Assembly: GCA_945900785.1 (NCBI GenBank)
Contig: CAMDJM010000037.1
Span: forward strand, 1 to 44,962
Length of the DNA: 44,962 nt
Source of the DNA: Akkermansia muciniphila
Lineage (GTDB): Bacteria; Verrucomicrobiota; Verrucomicrobiia; Verrucomicrobiales; V1-33
Direction: 5' to 3'
The notes beneath the pieces were generated by a model. The model did not search any database. It was not told the origin of the DNA and saw only the letters and a list, made by a program, of their open reading frames with translations. How positions within the stretch are numbered: the first letter of the stretch is position 1; each line of letters opens with the position of its first letter. The position numbers and the translations under genes were made by a program. This document shows, piece after piece, positions 38,675 through 44,962 of the stretch.

Positions 38675-39952
38675 TTAACGGGTGATGATGCGGGCCCCAC
38701 GCCGCCAGGTGAAGTAGGAATAGACCCACTGGAGCATGACGGCGGTGCGGTTGCGGAATCCAACGAGGAACAGCAGGTGGATGAAAAGCCACATCAGCCA
38801 CGCCAGGAAGCCCCGGAATTTCAGGCCGAACGCGGCAGCCACCGCGCTGCTGCGGCCGATCGTGGCCATGCTGCCCTTGTCCAGATAGCCGAAGGCCGCG
38901 CGCTCCTGCATGGCCTCGAACCGCTCCCGGTGCTGGAGTTCGGCCAGGATGACCCGGGCCACATGGCGGCCCAGTTGTGAGGCGGCAGGGGCCACGCCGG
39001 GGACTTTGACGCCATTTTTATCCGTCAGGCTGATCATGTCTCCCACCGCAAAGGCATCCGGAAATCCTGGCAAACTGCCATCCGGCTGCACCAGCAGACG
39101 GCCCGCCCGGTCCTGCGGCACCGGCAGGGATTTGGTGAGGACATTGGCCTCCACCCCGGCCGCCCAGATGATATTTTCCGCCGCGATGCTGCCATCCGCC
39201 AGGTCCACCGATCCCGGGCCGATGTGCTTCACCATGGTATTTAGGCGCACCTGCACCCCCATTTTTTCCAGCCGCTGGCGGGCGTATTCTGACAAGTCCT
39301 CCGCAAACATGGTGAGAAGCCGGGGGCCGGCCTCGATCAGGATAACCTGCGCTTCCTCCGGGCGGATGTGGCGGAAATCCTGGGAAAGCACCTTCCGCGA
39401 TAGTTCGGCCAGGGCACCGGCCATCTCCACGCCAGTGGGCCCCCCGCCCACGATCACCAAGGTCGTGAGTTTGACACGCTGGGCGTCCTCCACGCCGGAC
39501 TCGGCGCGCTCAAAGGCCCGCAGCACCTGCGAGCGGATCCGGGTGGCGTCGTCCAGATTCTTCAGCCCCGGGGCATGGGCTGCCCATTCGTCGTGTCCAA
39601 AATAGCCCGTGCGCACCCCCATGGCCATCACCAGATAGTCATAATCCAGGGTCTGCTTTTTCAGCGTCACCCGGCGCTGGACGAGGTCGATGCCCGTGGC
39701 CTCATCCATCAGAATCCTGACGTTTTCCTGGTCCCGCAGCAGCATCCGGATGGGTTGGGCGATTTCCGGAGCGGACAGGCCAGCGGTGGCAACCTGGTAG
39801 AGCAGGGGCTGGAAGAGGTGGTGATTTTCCCGGTCCACGAGGGTAATGGCGAATCGCGGTCCTTTCAGGGTGCGGGCGCATTCCAATCCGCCGAACCCAC
39901 CACCCAGGATGAGAATACGAACTGGTTTTTCCGGATTTGGCTGGTCTATCAT
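38675..39952 (-). CDS. ndh: Type II NADH dehydrogenase (NDH-2)
   Basis: 425 residues from MIDQPNPEKPVRILILGGGF. The first dinucleotide-binding motif is ILGGGFGGLECA (FAD), the second VIVGGGPTGVEMAGALAEL (NADH). NHHLFQPLLYQVATAGL is the typical NDH-2 stretch. The C-terminus is an amphipathic membrane anchor (FLAWLMWLFIHLLFLVGF), as in single-subunit dehydrogenases that pass electrons from NADH to quinones without proton pumping. The ATG at 39952 is chosen over a TTG nine bases upstream. It converges with the TraB-like gene. Confidence 0.9.
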   Translation of the reverse strand: MIDQPNPEKPVRILILGGGFGGLECARTLKGPRFAITLVDRENHHLFQPLLYQVATAGLSAPEIAQPIRMLLRDQENVRILMDEATGIDLVQRRVTLKKQTLDYDYLVMAMGVRTGYFGHDEWAAHAPGLKNLDDATRIRSQVLRAFERAESGVEDAQRVKLTTLVIVGGGPTGVEMAGALAELSRKVLSQDFRHIRPEEAQVILIEAGPRLLTMFAEDLSEYARQRLEKMGVQVRLNTMVKHIGPGSVDLADGSIAAENIIWAAGVEANVLTKSLPVPQDRAGRLLVQPDGSLPGFPDAFAVGDMISLTDKNGVKVPGVAPAASQLGRHVARVILAELQHRERFEAMQERAAFGYLDKGSMATIGRSSAVAAAFGLKFRGFLAWLMWLFIHLLFLVGFRNRTAVMLQWVYSYFTWRRGARIITR

Positions 39953-40070
39953 TTTATACAAATCCGCAGAATACCAGCTTTAGCAAGCGCGGTCCGGAAA
40001 ACGGCGGGATCGAGGCGCGTTCTGGAGCAAAATTTCGTGACACCGGCCCCAGGCTGCGCCATGGGTCCGG

Positions 40071-41117
40071 GTGAAAATCGCCCGTCATCTTCGTTCCGTC
40101 CCTTGGACTTGCTTTTTTTCCCTGTTCATGTCCCCCGTGTTGCCAGCTGCTGTGCCCGATCTGACGGCGGCCATGGAGGCCGCAGCTCCAGGCTTGAAGC
40201 TGCGGGCGACCGTGATGGCGGTGGAGACGGTGAACGGCACCACCAGCTTTCCGGCGTGGCACTATCACAACGAGCCGGATGCCACGGATTTCTGGCCGGC
40301 CAGCACCATTAAAATCTACACCGCCGTGGCTGCCCTGGAACGGCTCCATGCGCTGGGGCTGCCGCTGGAGACTACCCTGACATTTGAGCGCCGGGAGGGA
40401 GACCAGCCCTGGGTGCTGGACTGCGCCCGCGCCATGCCGGAGATGCTCAGCGAAATCTGGCGCCGCTCCTCCAATGAGGACTACACCCTGCTGCTGCGTT
40501 TTACCGGGCTGGACTATCTGAATGGCAGCTTCCTAGTGCCGGAGCGCGGTTTTACCCATAGTGCGCTGATGCGCGGTTACTGGAGCGCCCGGCCTTACAC
40601 TTACAAACCCTCCGAGCGCCAGCGTATCACCCTGCGTGCCCAGGATGGACGGGTGGATTTTGTGGAGCATCTCTGGGGTGGCCGTTCGTGGTCGGCGGAT
40701 CGCGGAGCCACCGTGATAGACCGCCGCACCGGCAATATGGCCAGCACCCGTGATCTGGCAGATTGTCTGCGCCGCATCGTCTTCCACGATCTCATCCCAG
40801 AGGCGGAGCGCTTCAAAATCAGCCCTCAGATGGTGACCTTCCTGCAGCATGGGGGAAATGGCTTTTGTGGGTTGGATACGATGGATCCGGACAGCGGGCC
40901 GCATGCCTGGGATGGCGGAAAGGAGCTGTTCCCCAAGGCCAGGTTCTATCACAAGGTCGGCCTGATCAGCAATGAAGTCCTGGAATTGGCGGTGGTGGAC
41001 GACCGGGCCCAGTCCGGCAAGGCGTGGATTTCTTGCCTGCGCGCCGGCATTGGCAAGGAGCCGGTCATGGTAAACCTGTGCCGGGCTGTCCTGACGGAAC
41101 TGAAGAAAGGCCTCTAG
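40071..41117 (+). CDS. Serine hydrolase, class A beta-lactamase-like fold
   Basis: 348 residues starting at a GTG with a signal-peptide-like N-terminus (MKIARHLRSVPWTCFFSLFM). The SxxK catalytic motif is PASTIKIYTAVA (Ser and Lys). SSNEDYTLLLR occupies the S-x-N position and FYHKVGLI resembles the KTG box. Its function is probably a penicillin-binding or other periplasmic serine hydrolase; classical Glu166-type lactamase features are not evident, so resistance should not be assumed. Its TAG overlaps the stop codon of the convergent pseudouridine synthase. Confidence 0.75.
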   Translation: MKIARHLRSVPWTCFFSLFMSPVLPAAVPDLTAAMEAAAPGLKLRATVMAVETVNGTTSFPAWHYHNEPDATDFWPASTIKIYTAVAALERLHALGLPLETTLTFERREGDQPWVLDCARAMPEMLSEIWRRSSNEDYTLLLRFTGLDYLNGSFLVPERGFTHSALMRGYWSARPYTYKPSERQRITLRAQDGRVDFVEHLWGGRSWSADRGATVIDRRTGNMASTRDLADCLRRIVFHDLIPEAERFKISPQMVTFLQHGGNGFCGLDTMDPDSGPHAWDGGKELFPKARFYHKVGLISNEVLELAVVDDRAQSGKAWISCLRAGIGKEPVMVNLCRAVLTELKKGL

Positions 41118-41812
41118 CCCAATTCCGCCACGCCCACCGCACGCCAGGCTCCTTCGGCCAAGCCATCCAGGGAGAGCTGGCCAAACCGGCTCCGGTGCAG
41201 CGCCGTGACCGGGCAGCCCTGGCTGGCAAACATCCTCCGCACCTGGTGATACTTCCCCTCACGCAGGTAAATCCGTGCGGTGTGCCCGCCTGTCACCTCC
41301 AGCCGGGCCGGGAGGCAAGGTTTGTTTTCCCCCCGCAGCATCAGATCACCCGCCGCGAAGAGGCTTTCCAGTCCAGCGGGCAAGGCCGCGCTGGTGGTCA
41401 CCTCATAGCATTTTTCAACGTCGTGCCTGGGGGAAGTCAGGCGATGGGAAAGGGCTCCGTCATCCGTGATCAGCAGCAGGCCACTGGTCTCCCGGTCGAG
41501 ACGCCCGATGCTGATCGGACCGGGGTTCCGCCGCATCCAGCGGGGCGGCAGCAGATCATAAATCAGCGGGGATTCCGCCGCATCGTGCGAGCAGGCATAA
41601 CCACACGGTTTGTGCAGCATGATCAACAGCCCCGCGGGGAATTCCACCGGCTCCCCATCAATCAGCACCCCCTCCGGCTTCATCTTTTGGTCAGAACGGG
41701 ACAGCAGCTGTCCCTCTGCCTTCACCCGTCCATCTGCCAGCCATGCCACCGCTTCCCGGCGGCTGCAATAACCGTAGCGCGAAAGAAGTTGATCAAGCCG
41801 GAGTGCTGACAT
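41114..41812 (-). CDS. RsuA/RluB-family pseudouridine synthase
   Basis: 232 residues from MSALRLDQLLSRYGYCSRRE, an S4 RNA-binding domain. The catalytic domain contains SIGRLDRETSGLLLITDDGA (catalytic Asp in GRLD), and GKYHQVRRMFASQGCPVTAL is the second family motif. The protein modifies a uridine in ribosomal RNA, most likely 16S rRNA given its length and simple architecture. An upstream in-frame extension to 41866 is not conserved. Its stop (CTA on the plus strand, 41114-41116) shares bases with the TAG of the serine hydrolase gene. Confidence 0.9.
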   Translation of the reverse strand: MSALRLDQLLSRYGYCSRREAVAWLADGRVKAEGQLLSRSDQKMKPEGVLIDGEPVEFPAGLLIMLHKPCGYACSHDAAESPLIYDLLPPRWMRRNPGPISIGRLDRETSGLLLITDDGALSHRLTSPRHDVEKCYEVTTSAALPAGLESLFAAGDLMLRGENKPCLPARLEVTGGHTARIYLREGKYHQVRRMFASQGCPVTALHRSRFGQLSLDGLAEGAWRAVGVAELG

Positions 41813-41875
41813 GGGTGTTGAAGGGCATTTTGGATCCGCGTGCAGGAAAGGGCATTTTTCATTCACCGGAAAGTG

Positions 41876-44800
41876 CTATTGTTTGGACGGTCCAGGCGCA
41901 GGCAGGGCGGGCAGGATTTCCCTGACTTGCACCCGGAGGAAGCGGGGGGCTCCGGGAGACAAGGCAGGCCAAACCGCCACGCGCACCATTTCAACTCCAG
42001 GCTGGCCGGGCACCGGGACCCGGTCCAGATCCATGGTTTCCGTCACCGGGGTCCAACTGCCAAGGTCGGTGGATTCGATGATTTCATACTGAAGCGACGC
42101 CGTATCGGTGCGGCGGGGGAATTCCAGCACGGCCCAGGTCAGGCCGGATTCCTGCCACGTGGAGGCCACGGGCTGCCGCGCCGGTCCGGCCCGGAAAGGT
42201 GGGGTGCCGAAGGCGTATTCCTCGAAATTACTGGCCCCATCGTTATCGGCATCCTCGTCCCGCCCGGACGGTCCTGACGCCCCGGCGGCGGCGGCCTGCT
42301 GATCAATCCAATGCCCGAAGCCTGCAGCTATGATCGCAGCAGGAGGAGGAGGCAACTCCCCTTCGGTGAGGACGGTGAGATTCATCGCCGTGGCAGCGAA
42401 CGACCGGGAAAAATCATAGCCGAAGTTCCCCGTCAATCCGGTGGCTTCCGCGAAGTCCCCCGTCCGGGAGGCATAACTGATTACCGGGAAAACCGTGCCC
42501 GCCGTCCCGGCAAACGGGAACTCCAGCGTCACGCCCAGGCTTCCCGCCAGCGTGGCCGCACCCGTCACCGCCAGCGCCGTCTGGCGGTCCGGCACCGCAA
42601 GATCGCGCCCCCCCCGCAGGGTCACTTGGAGCGACCCGCCCGCCTGCTGGATGAAGGCACCCGTGATTTTCAACTGCGCGGTCCCGGAGGTGGCGGAAAT
42701 CGCCGCACCGGCATTGACCACCGCTCCAGTGAGGGTGCCCTGCCCTTCCACCGTCCCCGCCGTGAACGTAAGGCCGGCATCGCGCCGCACCGTGCCGCCG
42801 GCCAGCACCAGCGAGGAAGCCGGCAGCGTATGGCTGTATCCTGCTCCGAATTGCAAAGTCCCGGCCTCCGCACGAATGATGGCATTGTTATTAAAAGCGA
42901 CCGGATTGTTGAGCACCGTGGTGGTGGTGGCCCCGCGTTTGATGAAGGTCCCGGCGTTGTCGATCCGGTAGTTCGGTCCGCCCTGGTTCTGCGAGAAATC
43001 ACCCTCACCGTCCACGATAAACGTGCCCCCGGCCGCATTTTCAATCCGGGCGGGGAGGTTGGCAAGATCCCGCCCAAAGAAGAACTGGGTGCCGGTGTAG
43101 TTGGTAGTGCCGCGGTTTTCCAACACGCCGTCGAGGAACTTCCCGCTGGCGGTCGTGAGATTGGCCACGGCCCCGGACGCAATGATGACCCGGCCGTCCC
43201 GGGTGATCATGCCCGCGGACCAGTCCAGGAGGCTGGTCACCGTCAGGGATTTCCCGGACGCCACGGTGATCCGCGAATCCCCCGCGATCACCAACTGCGG
43301 CACTTCATGATCAAACGCCACGGACAGCACGGCTCCACTCAAGCGGATCACAGGCAGCACCACACCCGGCTGCAGGGTGTAAGTGCCGCTATTGAGCCGC
43401 AGGTCGTTGGACCCGGCCAGATCAAACAATCCGCCGAGGGAACTGGAGGCATTCAACGAAAGCGCCCCCGCCTCCAGCACCACGCTGCCAGTATTGCTGA
43501 AGGCGATCGGATTGTTCACCGCCGTGGTCGTGCCGGCTCCGCGTTTGATGAACGTCCCGGCATTGTCGATCCGGTAGTTCGGACTGCCCTGGTTCTGCGA
43601 GAAGTCCCCTTCCCCATCCACGATAAATGTGCCCCCGACCGCATTCTCGATCCGGGCCGGAAGATTGCCGGCATCCCGCCCAAAGAGGAACTGGGTGCCG
43701 GTATAGTTGATGGTGCCCCGGTTCTCGAAGACGCCATCAATGAACTTGCCCGCAGTCGTCGTCAGGTTCGCTACACCCCCAGGCCCGATGATGACCCGGC
43801 CGTCCCTCGTAATCATGCCCGCAGACCAGTCCAGCAGGCCGGTCACGGTCAGGGATTTCCCGGCCGCCACGGTGATCCGCGAATCCCCTGCAATCACCAA
43901 CTGCGGCACCTCGTGATCAAAGGCCACCGACAGCGCGGCAGCACTCAAACGGATGAAGGGCAGCACCACGCCCGGCTGCAAGGTGTAGGTGCCATTATTC
44001 AGCCGCAGGTCATTGGATCCGGCCAAATCGAACGTGCCGCTGAGGGAACCCGAGGCATTGAGGGAGAGCGTGCCCGCCTCCAGCACGACAGTTCCCGTGT
44101 TGTTGAAGGAGATCGGACTGTTCACCACCGTCGTGGTGCCCGCCCCGCGTTTGAGGAATGTCCCCGCGTTGTCGATCCGGTAGTTCGCACTGCCCTGGTT
44201 CTGCGAGAAATCGCCTTCCCCGTCTACGATCCACGTGCCCCCGGCCGCGTTCTCGATCCGGGCCGGGAGATTGCCGGCATCCCGCCCAAAGAGGAACTGG
44301 GTGCCGGTATAGCTGGTAGTGCCCCGGTTCTCGAAGACGCCATCAATGAACTTCCCGCTGGCAGTGGTCAGATCCGCCACGCCCCCAGGCGCAATGATGA
44401 GCCGGCCATCCCTCGTAATCATGCCCGCGGACCAGTCGAGGAGACCGGTCACGGTCAGGGATTTTCCGGCCGCCACGCTGATCCGCGAATCCCCAGCAAT
44501 CACCAACTGCGGCACCTCGTGATCAAACGCCACCGACAGCGCGGCAGCACTCAAGCGGATGAAGGGCAGCACCACGCCCGGCTGCAGGGTGTAGGTGCCA
44601 TTATTCAGCCGCAGGTCATTGGATCCGGCCAAATCGAAGGTCCCCCCGAGGGAACCGGAAGCGTTCAACGACAAGGCTCCCGCTTCCAGCACCACGGAGC
44701 CCGTGGTATTGAAGGCAATCGGACTGTTCACCACCGTGGTGGTGCCCGCCCCGCGTTTGATGAAGGTCCCGGCGTTGTCGATCCGGTAGTTCGCACTGCC

Positions 44801-44962
44801 CTGGTTTTGCGAAAAATCGCCTTCCCCGTCCACGATCCACGTGCCGCCGGCCGCATTTTCAATCCGGGCGGGGAGGTTGCCAAGATCGCGCCCGAACAAC
44901 CAAGCCGTGCCGGTGTAGTTGGTGGTGCCACGGTTTTCAAACACCCCATCGATGAACTTCCC
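41876..44962 (-). CDS. Giant secreted repeat protein, C-terminal part (gene continues past the window)
   Basis: At least 1028 residues, open at the right edge. The visible part has three full copies and one partial copy of a 202-residue unit (FENRGTTNYTGT-like ... LTTASGKF-like), then a non-repetitive region (about 42890-42350). The C-terminal part holds GHWIDQQAAAAGASG and DNDGASNFEEYAFGTPPFR, the tail type also seen in the 1385-residue protein at 22801. Units are rich in Gly, Asn, Thr and Val (DWSAGMITRDGR; FSQNQGSANYRIDNAGTF), consistent with a beta-helix. No beta-barrel or anchor signal ends it. A likely extracellular adhesin or matrix component. The minus-strand start is beyond the window. 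Confidence 0.85.
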   Translation of the reverse strand, partial: GKFIDGVFENRGTTNYTGTAWLFGRDLGNLPARIENAAGGTWIVDGEGDFSQNQGSANYRIDNAGTFIKRGAGTTTVVNSPIAFNTTGSVVLEAGALSLNASGSLGGTFDLAGSNDLRLNNGTYTLQPGVVLPFIRLSAAALSVAFDHEVPQLVIAGDSRISVAAGKSLTVTGLLDWSAGMITRDGRLIIAPGGVADLTTASGKFIDGVFENRGTTSYTGTQFLFGRDAGNLPARIENAAGGTWIVDGEGDFSQNQGSANYRIDNAGTFLKRGAGTTTVVNSPISFNNTGTVVLEAGTLSLNASGSLSGTFDLAGSNDLRLNNGTYTLQPGVVLPFIRLSAAALSVAFDHEVPQLVIAGDSRITVAAGKSLTVTGLLDWSAGMITRDGRVIIGPGGVANLTTTAGKFIDGVFENRGTINYTGTQFLFGRDAGNLPARIENAVGGTFIVDGEGDFSQNQGSPNYRIDNAGTFIKRGAGTTTAVNNPIAFSNTGSVVLEAGALSLNASSSLGGLFDLAGSNDLRLNSGTYTLQPGVVLPVIRLSGAVLSVAFDHEVPQLVIAGDSRITVASGKSLTVTSLLDWSAGMITRDGRVIIASGAVANLTTASGKFLDGVLENRGTTNYTGTQFFFGRDLANLPARIENAAGGTFIVDGEGDFSQNQGGPNYRIDNAGTFIKRGATTTTVLNNPVAFNNNAIIRAEAGTLQFGAGYSHTLPASSLVLAGGTVRRDAGLTFTAGTVEGQGTLTGAVVNAGAAISATSGTAQLKITGAFIQQAGGSLQVTLRGGRDLAVPDRQTALAVTGAATLAGSLGVTLEFPFAGTAGTVFPVISYASRTGDFAEATGLTGNFGYDFSRSFAATAMNLTVLTEGELPPPPAAIIAAGFGHWIDQQAAAAGASGPSGRDEDADNDGASNFEEYAFGTPPFRAGPARQPVASTWQESGLTWAVLEFPRRTDTASLQYEIIESTDLGSWTPVTETMDLDRVPVPGQPGVEMVRVAVWPALSPGAPRFLRVQVREILPALPAPGPSKQ
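43124..44941 (-). repeat. Three tandem 606-bp repeats encoding 202-residue units
   Basis: Units begin at 44941, 44335 and 43729, exactly 606 bases apart, with a fourth partial unit from 43123. They are nearly identical at DNA level over long stretches, implying recent duplication or gene conversion. Further copies probably lie beyond the right edge. Confidence 0.9.

Noticed and set aside
40071..41117. Antibiotic-resistance beta-lactamase
   Set aside because: Only the SxxK motif, an S-x-N-like site and a KxG-like box are visible; the Glu166 region typical of class A lactamases was not recognised.

Overview
The window is a high-GC bacterial chromosome segment, most probably from a Verrucomicrobiota member. 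This assignment rests on gene content, not a marker gene. There are four single-gene type IV/II pseudopilins in a row. Two very large secreted repeat proteins end in the short tail (GDG-x-N-x-LKYAFG / DNDGASNFEEYAFG) that I associate with that phylum. A REP-associated transposase sits among its palindromes.

Layout. (1) 1-3.4 kb, minus strand: the end of an IS3-family element inserted in a GspE/PilB-type ATPase gene that also carries an in-frame TAG, preceded by four pseudopilin genes with a good sigma70-like promoter. (2) 3.7-14.8 kb, plus strand: an exopolysaccharide locus. It holds a sugar-transferase remnant, a nucleotidyltransferase/left-handed-beta-helix protein, a STAS / anti-sigma kinase-GAF-PP2C / response-regulator partner-switch module, a phosphatase-fold protein, two intact GT4-type transferases, a flippase fused by deletion to a glycosyltransferase-2 tail, a nucleotidyltransferase-like protein and a polysaccharide pyruvyl transferase. 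Many of these genes are broken: five in-frame TAG/TGA codons, one frameshift, one deletion fusion and one 5' truncation. Six in-frame stops lie in the first 14 kb, and I see none inside the large genes of the remaining 30 kb. (3) 14.8-22.4 kb: an HscA-like Hsp70 divergent from a NikR-like regulator, then two urea-carboxylase-associated proteins (carboxyguanidine deiminase type) and a 1196-residue urea/guanidine carboxylase. The NikR-like protein has lost three of the four nickel ligands, yet a 28-bp palindrome with exact NikR operator geometry lies just before its gene. (4) 22.8-27 kb: a 1385-residue secreted protein with IVANGGGN repeats. (5) 27.2-28.8 kb: a REP-associated tyrosine transposase flanked by four paired REP palindromes. 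(6) 28.8-41.8 kb: housekeeping and membrane genes, namely monomeric isocitrate dehydrogenase, an MFS transporter, a DUF2339 membrane protein, iron alcohol dehydrogenase, a TraB/GumN-like protein, NDH-2, a serine hydrolase and an RsuA-type pseudouridine synthase. (7) 41.9 kb to the end: the C-terminal part of a giant secreted protein built from nearly identical 202-residue repeats.

How the parts fit: the left third looks like surface-structure machinery (pilus/secretion plus exopolysaccharide) that has recently been inactivated, or else a poorly assembled stretch. The middle is a self-contained nitrogen-scavenging operon with its own regulator. The right half is intact core metabolism between two cell-surface proteins. 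All calls come from reading the sequence; no database search was possible.
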